NCBI GenBank assembly: GCA_900552185.1
Contig: URYT01000016.1
Coordinates: 1-17,761, forward strand
From: an uncultured Collinsella sp.
Lineage (GTDB): Bacteria; Actinomycetota; Coriobacteriia; Coriobacteriales; Coriobacteriaceae
Reading direction: 5' to 3'
DNA: 17,761 nt
In this document: positions 7,322 through 14,118 of the stretch, piece by piece
Layout: each line of letters starts with the position of its first letter
Numbering within the stretch: position 1 is the stretch's first letter
Notes under the pieces: generated by a model
Databases searched by the model: none
Seen by the model: only the letters and a program-made list of their open reading frames with translations
What the model was told of the DNA's origin: nothing
Program-made: the position numbers and the translations under genes

Positions 7322-8905
7322 ATGTCCGATCGTTTGACGGTCCTGACGTCTAAAAGCGTCTTTACCGGTACGGGGGACCTGCCGTTTGAAGGTTTCGTAG
7401 CGGTCCGTGGCAATCGAATTGAGGCTGTTGGCACCAAGTGTGAGGTAGCTTCGTATTTGACCCAGGCGGACGAGGTAGTTGACCTGGGCGACCGCACCGT
7501 CATGCCTGGCCTGATCGATGTGCATACCTTCTATACAGGTTGGGCGCTGCGGACGTTGGGGTCTGATCTGTCCGGCATCGCTGATGCCAAAGAGGCCGTG
7601 TCGCTCTTGCGTGCATGGAAAGAAGGTCATCCGGATTGCGCGGCGGCTTTTGGCCACAACCTACCCGAAACGTTGGCATCGGATGCCGAGAACGCAAATA
7701 CAGCAGCTGTGTTTGACGAGTGTTTTGGCGATATCCCTGTCGTCTGCTTTACGCCGGGCGCGGAGACCTGCGTTCTCAATGCTGCCGCCAGTGCGCGATA
7801 TGGCTTTACACCCCAGGCGTGCTATGCCGAGAAGATCTGGCGCATGATGAGCGATTTCCTCGCGCTGCCCGAGGTGCGTGCCGGGTATTCGGACTACATG
7901 AGCATGCTTAACGAGCGCGGCGTTACCGCCATCAAGGAAATGGCGTTTGATGACTACTACGGCTTTGCCGACGAAATGGCTCGCCGTGAGGAATCTGGTG
8001 AGCTGACGGTTCGCGTCTCTATGATGTCGCAGCCGGTGGGCGCCGGTGCAAATCTGGCATATGCCCGCGAGGCGCGAGAGCGCTTCCGGGGACCGTTCGT
8101 TCGTTTTTCTGGCTTCAACCGTATGACCGATCGCGGCGTATGGGTGGGGCTTGCCGAGATGATAGACCCCTATGAGGACTTGGCCGATGCGGGCGCTGCC
8201 GGCAAGACGGTCGTCGAGGAGCCAGAGTGGGATCTGATTGAGAACGAGCTGCGTGCAATTGATGCTGACGGCTTCCGATATTCCTTGCATTGCCAGGGCG
8301 ATGGCGCCGTTCGTCGCACCGTGGCGCTCTATGCCTCGCTGCCTCGAGACGAGCATGGACGGATGCTTCGCCGCCATGCGATTACCGATCTCGAGAACTC
8401 TGACCCGACCGATCTTGTCGAGTTTGGCAAGTTAGGTGGAATTTGCGAGGTCTATCCGCAGATTCTAACGCTGGACCGGCGCGAGGATTGCCTGTCGATG
8501 ATGCGTCGACAAATTGGTGAGACGCGACTTTTGCACAGCTGGAATCGCCGCGGCATGGAAGATTCCGGATGCACAGTGTGCTGCGGCACGGATCTGCCGC
8601 TGCTGATTCCGAGCCTGGGCGAGTCAATCTACAGCGCGTGCGGCGGATTCTTCGCCGACGGACTGCCCGTGAATGAGGTCAACACGCTGACGCTTGTCGA
8701 GCTCTTGCGCGCTTGGACTGCCGGGGGCGCGTACGATCTGATGCGCGAAGACGAGCTGGGTACGCTTGAGGTTGGCAAGCTTGCCGATATCTGCGTGCTC
8801 GATCGGGATGTGTTCGACCTCGATTATCGCGACGCACGCGATCTTGCGGTTGATATGACGATGTCGGATGGACAAATCGTGTTCGATCGAAATAAGGAGG
8901 CATAA
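7322..8905 (+). CDS. YtcJ-like amidohydrolase with altered metal site, embedded in the frl-type operon
   Basis: A 527-aa metal-dependent amidohydrolase of the YtcJ type (relatives include N-substituted formamide deformylase). The usual layout is seen: an N-terminal beta domain, MPGLIDVH at residues 61-68, the barrel positions LHCQGDGAV (His323), RRHAITD (His352) and CCGTDLP (Asp424), and a C-terminal LEVGKLADICVLD closing motif. The canonical HxH after the first strand is broken: His68 is followed by Thr and Phe70 where the second His should be. A Lys (205, VTAIKEM) could be a bridging ligand. The start is the ATG at 7322, with AGGTGG overlapping the transporter stop codon; GTG codons at 7313 and 7319 are alternatives. 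It overlaps nothing, is followed one base later by the epimerase gene, and is co-transcribed. It may trim or deacylate a lysine conjugate. Confidence 0.85.
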   Translation: MSDRLTVLTSKSVFTGTGDLPFEGFVAVRGNRIEAVGTKCEVASYLTQADEVVDLGDRTVMPGLIDVHTFYTGWALRTLGSDLSGIADAKEAVSLLRAWKEGHPDCAAAFGHNLPETLASDAENANTAAVFDECFGDIPVVCFTPGAETCVLNAAASARYGFTPQACYAEKIWRMMSDFLALPEVRAGYSDYMSMLNERGVTAIKEMAFDDYYGFADEMARREESGELTVRVSMMSQPVGAGANLAYAREARERFRGPFVRFSGFNRMTDRGVWVGLAEMIDPYEDLADAGAAGKTVVEEPEWDLIENELRAIDADGFRYSLHCQGDGAVRRTVALYASLPRDEHGRMLRRHAITDLENSDPTDLVEFGKLGGICEVYPQILTLDRREDCLSMMRRQIGETRLLHSWNRRGMEDSGCTVCCGTDLPLLIPSLGESIYSACGGFFADGLPVNEVNTLTLVELLRAWTAGGAYDLMREDELGTLEVGKLADICVLDRDVFDLDYRDARDLAVDMTMSDGQIVFDRNKEA

Positions 8906-8906
8906 G

Positions 8907-9758
8907 ATGTCTGAATCCAAACCGACGCTGCACCGCGAACAGATTGCGGGCATGAATATCCACTACATCATGTGGTCGCTCGATTACTTCCTTGATGTGC
9001 AGCAGCGCTTGGGCTTTGAGTCCATTGAGCTGTGGTGCGCAGAGCCGCATGTGACGCTCGACCACACGGGCTACTTTGAGGCTGAGGTCCTGGCGAAAAA
9101 GGCTGCAGACCGTGGGCTTAGGTATCGTACTCTGTGCCCCGAGAATGTTGTCTATCCTTGGCAGTATTGCGCACGCAAACCGCTGCATGAGCAGCGCAGC
9201 CTGGCGTACTTTAAGCACGGCATTGAGCTTGCTGAGGTGCTTGGGTGCGACCGCATGTCCATCAACTCGGGCTGGGGCGACTGGGACGAGGACCGCGAGG
9301 AAGCCTGGAAGCGCAGCCGCGAGCACTTGTCCATTCTGGCGGAGTATGCCGGCGAGCACGGTCTGGTGCTCACGATGGAAAGCCTGCGTCCCGAGGAGAG
9401 CAACCTTGTGACGACGGTTTCCGATGCGAAGCACATGATTGACGAGGTCGCGAGCCCGTACTTACAGCCCATGGTTGATACAACCGCGATGGGCGTTGCA
9501 GGCGAGACGCTCGAGGACTGGTTTGCCGCCTTTGGTGATGGGGCAATTCACGAGATGCACTTTATCGACGGTGACCCGTATGGCCATCTGGTGTGGGGCG
9601 ATGGCAAGCACGATATGGACGCCTTCGTCGCCACGCTCAACGCCCATGGTTTCGACGGCATACTGGGCCAGGAAATCACGGACGGTCGTTACTACGATGA
9701 CCCGGCGGCGGCAGATGCCAAGAACATGGCCGCATTCGAGAAATATCTGATTGACTAA
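8907..9758 (+). CDS. frlC: FrlC-like fructoselysine/psicoselysine 3-epimerase (TIM-barrel)
   Basis: A 283-aa protein of the sugar-phosphate isomerase/epimerase (AP endonuclease 2-like TIM barrel) family. It resembles E. coli FrlC block by block: FESIELWCAEPHVT, TLCPENVVYPW, LVLTMESLRPEESNLV, QPMVDTTAM, IHEMHFIDGDPYGHLVWGDGKHD and GILGQEITDGRYYDDP. Metal ligands expected for this fold are present: Glu158, Asp191, His218 and Glu256. FrlC interconverts fructoselysine and its C3 epimer psicoselysine, allowing both to enter the pathway. The start ATG at 8907 follows AAGGAGG and lies one base after the stop of the amidohydrolase gene. A related epimerase with another substrate is possible, but the frlB and frlD neighbours support this call. 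Confidence 0.8.
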   Translation: MSESKPTLHREQIAGMNIHYIMWSLDYFLDVQQRLGFESIELWCAEPHVTLDHTGYFEAEVLAKKAADRGLRYRTLCPENVVYPWQYCARKPLHEQRSLAYFKHGIELAEVLGCDRMSINSGWGDWDEDREEAWKRSREHLSILAEYAGEHGLVLTMESLRPEESNLVTTVSDAKHMIDEVASPYLQPMVDTTAMGVAGETLEDWFAAFGDGAIHEMHFIDGDPYGHLVWGDGKHDMDAFVATLNAHGFDGILGQEITDGRYYDDPAAADAKNMAAFEKYLID

Positions 9759-9820
9759 AACAACCATCGGCCACGCAGCCAACGTCATTGATTGCGGGCC
9801 AAATAAGAAAGGAACTGGAT

Positions 9821-10789
9821 ATGAACGCACACGATCTGATCAAAGAGGCAATTGCCGAGAAGGGCAAGTTCGACAGCGTCTACTGGATTGCTTGCGGTGG
9901 CTCCATGATCGATTTGATCCCGGCTCATGAGCTTCTGCAGCGCGAGGCAACCACCTTCACTTCGTATATCTATACGGCTCGCGAGTTCGATATCATGCGT
10001 CCGCGTCGTCTGGGCGAGAAGTCCCTGGTCATCGCTTGTAGCCACAGTGGCAACACCCCCGAGGTCGTCGAGGGCTGCGAGATTGCCCTTGCTGCCGGCG
10101 CTACGGTGATCGCCCAGACCGACAACGCTGGATCCAAGATCGACTCCGGCAAGTGGACCACGTGGGTCTACCCGTGGGGCGAGGGCGTGCCGCAGGCCGA
10201 GGTCCCCGCTGGCATTTCGCTGTCGCTTGCGGCCGAGCTGCTCGATCAGCAGGAGGGCTACGCCGATCTTGCCGATATGTATGCCGGTATCGCCGAGATG
10301 GATAAGATTCTTCCCCCGGCACGCGAGAAGGTAAATGCCGAGCTGGGCGATCGCTTTGCCAAGCTTTGCCAGGAGCACGAGTTCTTCTACATTCTGGGCA
10401 GCGGTCCCAACTTTAGCCAGACCTACGGTTTCGCTATCTGCTCTCTTATGGAGATGCAGTGGCAGCACTGTAGCTACATCCACTCTGCCGAGTACTTCCA
10501 CGGCCCCTTCGAGGCTACTCAGGATGGCGTTTTTTACTTCCTGCAGATGGGCTCCAGCGAGTGCCGTGCTATGGACGAGCGCGCCCTGGCGTTCCTTAAG
10601 ACGCATACCGATACGCTGATGGTGCTCGATGCCAAGGAGTACGGTATGGAGGCCGTGCCGGCGAGCGTCCGTGCCTATCTGGACCCGGTGCTGTTCTACG
10701 CCATGAACTGCGAGCTGCGTGCCGCACGCGGCAAGGTGTTTGATCACGATCCCGATTTCCGTCGCTATATGGGTGTTGTCGAGTACTAG
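9821..10789 (+). CDS. frlB: FrlB-like fructoselysine-6-phosphate deglycase (SIS domains)
   Basis: A 322-aa protein with tandem SIS domains (E. coli FrlB is about 340 aa). It cleaves fructoselysine 6-phosphate to glucose 6-phosphate and lysine in the cytoplasm. VYWIACGGSMID and CSHSGNTPEVVEG mark the first SIS domain. The second has YILGSGPNFSQTYGFAICSLMEM and IHSAEYFHGPFE. Glu211 and His227 are 16 residues apart, the same spacing as the catalytic Glu214/His230 pair reported for the Salmonella homologue FraB (recalled, not checked here). The C-terminus HDPDFRRYMGVVEY matches the ending of E. coli FrlB closely. The start is the ATG at 9821 after AAAGGAAC. A 62-bp gap separates it from frlC. A related deglycase for glucoselysine or another fructosamine cannot be excluded. 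Confidence 0.85.
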   Translation: MNAHDLIKEAIAEKGKFDSVYWIACGGSMIDLIPAHELLQREATTFTSYIYTAREFDIMRPRRLGEKSLVIACSHSGNTPEVVEGCEIALAAGATVIAQTDNAGSKIDSGKWTTWVYPWGEGVPQAEVPAGISLSLAAELLDQQEGYADLADMYAGIAEMDKILPPAREKVNAELGDRFAKLCQEHEFFYILGSGPNFSQTYGFAICSLMEMQWQHCSYIHSAEYFHGPFEATQDGVFYFLQMGSSECRAMDERALAFLKTHTDTLMVLDAKEYGMEAVPASVRAYLDPVLFYAMNCELRAARGKVFDHDPDFRRYMGVVEY

Positions 10790-10802
10790 AAGGGTAAATA
10801 CC

Positions 10803-11666
10803 ATGGCATTTAACGTTAACGCGCTCGGATTTGGCGACAACGTCGTCGATTGCTACGAGCATATCCACACCATGTATCCTGGCGGCAACGCGGTGAACTT
10901 CGCCGTTTATGCCAAGAAATGCGGTGCCGCACGCTCCGCATACATGGGCATTTTTGGCAATGACGCCGCTGCCGAGCATGTCATTGCAAGCCTCGAGGAT
11001 GAGGGTATCGAGCTTGACAAGTGCGAGCAGATGATTGGCGAGAACGGAGCGGCTCGCGTCACCGTCGTTGACGGTGACCGTGTCTTCCTCGGCTCCAACG
11101 AGGGCGGTATCCGTGGCGATGCGCGCTACGTCCTCAATCGCTTTGACCTTTCGTACATGAAGCAGTTCGATGTGGTTCATTCGGGCAACTATTGCTTTAC
11201 CGAGCGCGAGCTGCCCAAGCTGAAGGCTGCGGGCGTCACGGTCTCTTTTGACTTTTCGGATGACTCCACCGACGAGTACTACGAGCAGATTGCGCCCTAC
11301 GTCGATTTCGCTTTCTTTAGTGCGGCGGATGCCGCGAGGGAGGACGAGATTCGCGAGCGTCTGGCATGGGTGAAGGGCCTGGGTCCGCGTTTTGTGTCGG
11401 CTACGGCGGGCGCCGAGGGCTGCATTGCTTACGACGGCGAGCGTTATTACCGCCAGCTGGCTAAACCGGTAACGGACATGAAGGACACCATGGGGGCGGG
11501 CGACTCGTTCCTCACCTCGTTTTTGATGTGCTATCTCGATTCCGCCAAGCGCGGTGAGGATGGCGCCGAGGCCATCGAGCGCGCGCTCGACTTTGCTGCC
11601 GGGTTTGCCTCGACCGTGTGCGGCATGGAAGGTTCTTGGGGCCACGGAGCGCCGATTTCCGAATAG
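10803..11666 (+). CDS. frlD: FrlD-like fructoselysine 6-kinase (PfkB family)
   Basis: A 287-aa PfkB/ribokinase-family sugar kinase that phosphorylates fructoselysine on O6 using ATP, the step before FrlB. It matches E. coli FrlD in order: GDNVVDCYEHIHTMYPGGNAVNFAVYAKKCG, DVVHSGNY, VSFDFSDD, and the PfkB signature DTMGAGDSF with catalytic base Asp234, then GMEGSWGHGAP at the C-terminus, close to the PYHGAW-type end of FrlD. It is somewhat longer than the 261-aa E. coli protein, mainly through a longer N-terminus and loops. The start ATG at 10803 follows AGAAGGG and is 13 bp after frlB. It is the last gene of the operon; a hairpin at 11677-11704 and the palindromic element beyond it likely end the transcript. 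Confidence 0.87.
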   Translation: MAFNVNALGFGDNVVDCYEHIHTMYPGGNAVNFAVYAKKCGAARSAYMGIFGNDAAAEHVIASLEDEGIELDKCEQMIGENGAARVTVVDGDRVFLGSNEGGIRGDARYVLNRFDLSYMKQFDVVHSGNYCFTERELPKLKAAGVTVSFDFSDDSTDEYYEQIAPYVDFAFFSAADAAREDEIRERLAWVKGLGPRFVSATAGAEGCIAYDGERYYRQLAKPVTDMKDTMGAGDSFLTSFLMCYLDSAKRGEDGAEAIERALDFAAGFASTVCGMEGSWGHGAPISE

Positions 11667-11676
11667 GTGAGCAGTG

Positions 11677-11704
11677 CCGGGGAGTCGAATTGTCGCCTCC
11701 CCGG
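11677..11704 (+). terminator. hairpin downstream of frlD
   Basis: CCGGGGAG (11677-11684) pairs perfectly with CTCCCCGG (11697-11704) around a 12-nt loop, 10 nt after the frlD stop codon. There is no T-run after it, so termination may rely on the hairpin at 11841-11872 inside the following repeat. Confidence 0.5.
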
Positions 11705-11710
11705 GACCTC

Positions 11711-11940
11711 GTGGGCAAAAAATGCCAAATATGAGTACTGTCACTAATTTAGTAACAGCGAAATCAAGCTTTCGAGAGCCTAGTTGAGTGTCTGCGGTCG
11801 ATTAAAACCTGCTAAGTATGGCTTTGCCCATGCAAATAAGCCTTGATAATGAACGAATGTACATTATCAAGGCACTGTTTTGTTGCAAAATAATGTGACT
11901 AGCTTTGCAACAGTACTCATATTTGGCATTTTTTGCCCAC
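11711..11940. repeat. 230-bp palindrome-rich element with perfect 31-bp terminal inverted repeats
   Basis: Arm 11711-11741 (begins GTGGGCAAAAAATGCC, ends GAGTACTGT) is the exact reverse complement of 11910-11940. Outside the arms GACC and GGTC continue the symmetry after a one-base offset. Inside are three more inverted repeats: CTGT/ACTAA with TTAGT/ACAG (11738-11758), CCTTGATAATG with CATTATCAAGG (11841-11851, 11862-11872), and GTTGCAAA with TTTGCAAC (11882-11889, 11904-11911). There is no convincing coding frame and it is A+T-richer than its neighbours. It fills the gap between convergent genes and ends 5 bp from the tatD stop codon. A MITE-like non-autonomous element or a dispersed intergenic repeat fits best; I see no clear target-site duplication. 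Confidence 0.7.
11841..11872. terminator. bidirectional terminator-like hairpin inside the palindromic element
   Basis: An 11-bp perfect stem with a 10-nt loop, followed by CACTGTTTTG on the plus side and CTTATTTG on the minus side. Lying between the convergent frlD and tatD genes, it could terminate both transcripts. Confidence 0.5.
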
Positions 11941-11945
11941 CGGGG

Positions 11946-12728
11946 TCAGCGAAGGTCGAAAATGGAATGGGTATTTCCCAAAACAGTCGACTTGATGCTC
12001 CGCGAATCGCATTTTTTGATTGCGGCAACGACTTCGGAGGTTCTTGCGAGCGAATCGACGAGTTGTCGTGCAGTGGTATCCTTATTTTGCTCGGCTGGCG
12101 CATCGGTTTCGAGCAACAAGCGGTTGAGTGGAATCTGTCGTGCGTATTCGCGCCCGCGTTTGGTCGCAAGCATGCGTTCATTGATGGAAAAGAAGCTGCC
12201 TGCGTGGCGCGCACGGACGAGCTCATCTGAGGTACCGCTAAACCAGTGGAAGATGATGGTGGGGGAGTTGGGATCGTTCTTTAGAAGGCCGCTCGACTCC
12301 AAAATGTCCAAGGTTGCCCCCGCTGCGCGAACGGCGTGAATGGACAGGACGCGCCCAGCGAGTGGGTGCTGCGATAGAGCTTGGCAAAGCCGTTCAAATG
12401 CCTGCGTCTGGACTCCCTCGGTGCCCACAAAGCGTGATGAAAAATCGAGTCCGATCTCGCCGATAAAGCGCTCTCGGCTAGCGAGCTCGCAAAGTAGGTT
12501 GACCTCGGCGGCTCCGCACCGGCCGTCGGCGAGCCACCAGGGGTGGAGCCCAATGCCGGCGATGATGCCTGGTTGGCGACGGGCGCGCTCGTTAGCGGCC
12601 GAAAAGTCGCGTGGATTGACGCCGCAGTCAAAGAGCCCCAGGCCCAATGCCGCCGACTCACTGGCTGCAGCATCGGGGCTGAGCATCAAATCAAGGTGAC
12701 AATGCGCGTCAAAGAATCGCGGTTCCAT
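11946..12728 (-). CDS. TatD-family metal-dependent hydrolase (DNase)
   Basis: A 260-aa TatD-type TIM-barrel hydrolase of normal family length. Metal and active-site positions are visible: DAHCHLD (His9, His11), GIGLHPWW, IGEIGLDFS (Glu91), SIHA (His131), IIFHWFSG (His161) and LLLETDAP (Asp209). TatD enzymes act as Mg-dependent 3'-5' exonucleases or deoxyribonucleases and have been linked to DNA repair and D-aminoacyl-tRNA editing; the exact role here is not determinable. The start ATG at 12728 is 14 nt after the stop of tcdA, so the two form an operon. Its stop codon lies only 5 bp from the right arm of the 230-bp palindromic element; the C-terminus (HSIFDLR) looks intact but I cannot rule out that the last few codons were changed by an insertion. 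Confidence 0.88.
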   Translation of the reverse strand: MEPRFFDAHCHLDLMLSPDAAASESAALGLGLFDCGVNPRDFSAANERARRQPGIIAGIGLHPWWLADGRCGAAEVNLLCELASRERFIGEIGLDFSSRFVGTEGVQTQAFERLCQALSQHPLAGRVLSIHAVRAAGATLDILESSGLLKNDPNSPTIIFHWFSGTSDELVRARHAGSFFSINERMLATKRGREYARQIPLNRLLLETDAPAEQNKDTTARQLVDSLARTSEVVAAIKKCDSRSIKSTVLGNTHSIFDLR

Positions 12729-12742
12729 CGTAGGGCATCCTG

Positions 12743-13540
12743 CTAGTCCAGGCGCTGGCCATCAGCGCGCACGCGCTCAGTGCCGCGCCCGCTGATCTGG
12801 CGGATAACCTCGCCGGCAATCATCTGACCCATGATGGGCGGCATAAAGCTGGCGGTTCCGAGTTCGGTACGCTCGTGGATGTTGGAAGGGTCGCGGGGTT
12901 GGGTCTTAACCGATTCCTCGCAGCTAAACAGCACGTGCAGGCTCTTGATTCCGCGCTTCTTGCATTCTTTGCGCATGATGCGGCTCATGGGGTCACGTAC
13001 CGTATCGAAGATGTCGGCAAAGCGGAGGCACTCGGGATGGAGCTTGTTGGCCCCGCCCATGGAGCTAACCAAACGGATGTCGTGGTCCTGAGCATATTTG
13101 GCAATGGTGAGCTTGGCCGAGATGGTGTCGATGGCGTCGACGACGTAGTCGATCTTGCCCTCCGTCTGCTCCAAAACGCTCGCGAAGAAATCATCGATGT
13201 TGTCGCTCAGCAGGTATTCGGTGCGTTTGATGACGGTAGCGGTAGGGTTGATGTCGTGAATCATAGCCTCCATGACGTCGACTTTGCGCTTTCCGATGGT
13301 GCTGTGAAAGGCGATGGCCTGACGGTTGATATTGCTGGGCGCGATGACGTCCTTATCCAGAATGACGAAATGACCGATGCCGCCGCGGGCGAGTGCCTCG
13401 CAGCAGTTGGAGCCCACGCCTCCGCAGCCGAGCACCAGCACCGTAGCATCGGCGAGCTTGTCGAGTGCCTCGCGGCCCATGATGATCTCGAGCTTGGTGT
13501 CGCGTGTCTCGATGGGGGCTGCGGCTGCGGTTTCGGTCAT
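12743..13540 (-). CDS. tcdA: tRNA threonylcarbamoyladenosine dehydratase (TcdA/CsdL)
   Basis: A 265-aa ThiF/E1-like protein (E. coli TcdA is 268 aa) that uses ATP to cyclise t6A at position 37 of ANN-decoding tRNAs into ct6A. The ATP-binding motif VLGCGGVGSNCCEALARGGIG is at residues 36-56, followed by ILDKDVIAPSNINRQ, the DAIDTISAK segment, SSMGGANKLHPE and the C-terminal LGTASFMPPIMGQMIAGEVIRQI. The IFDTVRDPMSR block and the basic linker RKECKKRGIK are typical of TcdA rather than ThiF or MoeB, and there is no CxxC zinc site. The start ATG at 13540 follows GGAGGATATCT; an upstream in-frame start at 13702 would read back through the promoter. It is transcribed with the tatD-family gene. Confidence 0.9.
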   Translation of the reverse strand: MTETAAAAPIETRDTKLEIIMGREALDKLADATVLVLGCGGVGSNCCEALARGGIGHFVILDKDVIAPSNINRQAIAFHSTIGKRKVDVMEAMIHDINPTATVIKRTEYLLSDNIDDFFASVLEQTEGKIDYVVDAIDTISAKLTIAKYAQDHDIRLVSSMGGANKLHPECLRFADIFDTVRDPMSRIMRKECKKRGIKSLHVLFSCEESVKTQPRDPSNIHERTELGTASFMPPIMGQMIAGEVIRQISGRGTERVRADGQRLD

Positions 13541-13583
13541 AGATATCCTCCGATGGGGAGTCGGTCGTGTTTTAGCTATCGCC

Positions 13584-13612
13584 ATTATAGGTATTATTGC
13601 GATTCCATTTGA
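13584..13612 (-). promoter_or_regulatory. promoter of tcdA-tatD
   Basis: On the minus strand a perfect TATAAT (13589-13584) lies 17 nt after TCAAAT (13612-13607), a poor -35. Its distance to the start codon at 13540 is about 44 bp. It runs divergently from the plus-strand promoter at 13627-13655. Confidence 0.6.
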
Positions 13613-13626
13613 GCCCTTGGAGCTTG

Positions 13627-13655
13627 TTGAAATGGGATCGGGATTCGCATAAGAT
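13627..13655 (+). promoter_or_regulatory. plus-strand promoter with no gene directly downstream
   Basis: TTGAAA (13627-13632), exactly 17 nt, then TAAGAT (13650-13655). Transcription would start near 13662 and meet the terminator at 13717-13758. The next coding region (13840) has its own promoter, so this one appears to serve a short RNA or a leader. Confidence 0.5.
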
Positions 13656-13661
13656 TGAAGC

Positions 13662-13758
13662 AGATGGCACCCGTTGCCGCGGGTTGACCAACTCCGAAAC
13701 ACGTTTGTAGCGTGAGAAGTGGCCGTCTTCGCATTACGCGATGGCGGCTATTTTTTTT
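13662..13758 (+). ncRNA. candidate small RNA or attenuated leader (~97 nt)
   Basis: The interval is bounded by a good promoter (TTGAAA-17-TAAGAT) and a hairpin ending in eight T residues. Predicted structure includes ACCCG/CGGGT near 13669-13685, CACG/CGTG (13700-13714) and the terminator stem. The only open frame is a seven-codon ATG...TGA (MAPVAAG) at 13664-13687, with a weak ribosome binding site, which could be a leader peptide. I recognise no known RNA family. If transcription reads through the terminator it would enter sdpR-type gene 13840. Confidence 0.35.
13717..13758 (+). terminator. Rho-independent terminator with T8 tract
   Basis: AGTGGCCGTC (13718-13727) pairs with GATGGCGGCT (13740-13749) with one mismatch and G-T pairs, followed by A and eight T residues (13751-13758). 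No plus-strand protein gene precedes it. Confidence 0.65.
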
Positions 13759-13776
13759 GAGTGTTAGATTAGATAG

Positions 13777-13805
13777 TTAGACAACATCTAAATATCGAGT
13801 ATAGT
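13777..13805 (+). promoter_or_regulatory. promoter and operator of the sdpR-sdpI-type operon
   Basis: TTAGAC (13777-13782), 17 nt, TATAGT (13800-13805). The inverted repeat TTAGA-CAACA-TCTAA (13777-13791) overlaps the -35 and spacer, the classic place for an ArsR-family autorepressor site. It lies 35 bp before the start codon at 13840. Confidence 0.65.
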
Positions 13806-13839
13806 GTGCGCGTCATGAGAGATGATGAAAGGAGGTCTT

Positions 13840-14118
13840 ATGCCGGGAGAGGGTTTTAAGGCGCTTGCCGATCCAACGCGACGGCGCATTTTGGAGTTGC
13901 TGCGCGAGGGCAATCGCACGGCCGGGGAGCTTGCCGAACATTTTGACATCAGCAAGCCGTCGTTGAGCCATCACTTGGCGACGCTCAAAAACGCCGGGTT
14001 GGTGACCGACGAACGTCATGGCCAAAACATCGTTTACAGCTTAAACACCACCGTCATGCAGGACTTGATCGGTTGGTTTATGGGCTTTACAAACACGGAA
14101 GGTGATAAGGATGAATAA
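13840..14118 (+). CDS. ArsR-family autorepressor, SdpR type
   Basis: A 92-aa winged-helix protein. FKALADPTRRRILELLREGNRTAGELAEHFDISKPSLSHHLATLKNAGLVTDERHGQNIVYSLN covers the helix-turn-helix and wing. There are no Cys metal sites, so it is not a metal sensor. The sequence and the adjacent SdpI-like gene match the Bacillus SdpR class, in which the membrane protein SdpI sequesters SdpR after sensing the SdpC toxin. It should repress its own promoter at the TTAGA/TCTAA site upstream. The start ATG at 13840 follows AAAGGAGGTC; an earlier in-frame ATG at 13822 lies in the leader and has no such site. Its stop overlaps the next start by 8 nt, which couples translation. Confidence 0.87.
   Translation: MPGEGFKALADPTRRRILELLREGNRTAGELAEHFDISKPSLSHHLATLKNAGLVTDERHGQNIVYSLNTTVMQDLIGWFMGFTNTEGDKDE

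Noticed and set aside
6167..7657. A 496-codon open frame on the minus strand
   Set aside because: It is antisense to the transporter gene, its translation is His/Gly/Asp-rich with no domain, and it spans two well-supported plus-strand genes. It results from codon bias in G+C-rich DNA. The same holds for the minus-strand frames at 9785-10840, 10596-11744 and 14842-15990.
11880..12230. Plus-strand frame of 116 codons beginning in the palindromic element
   Set aside because: It is antisense to the tatD-family gene and reads through the repeat arm. The matching peptide at the other arm (minus frame near 11744) merely reflects the inverted repeat.
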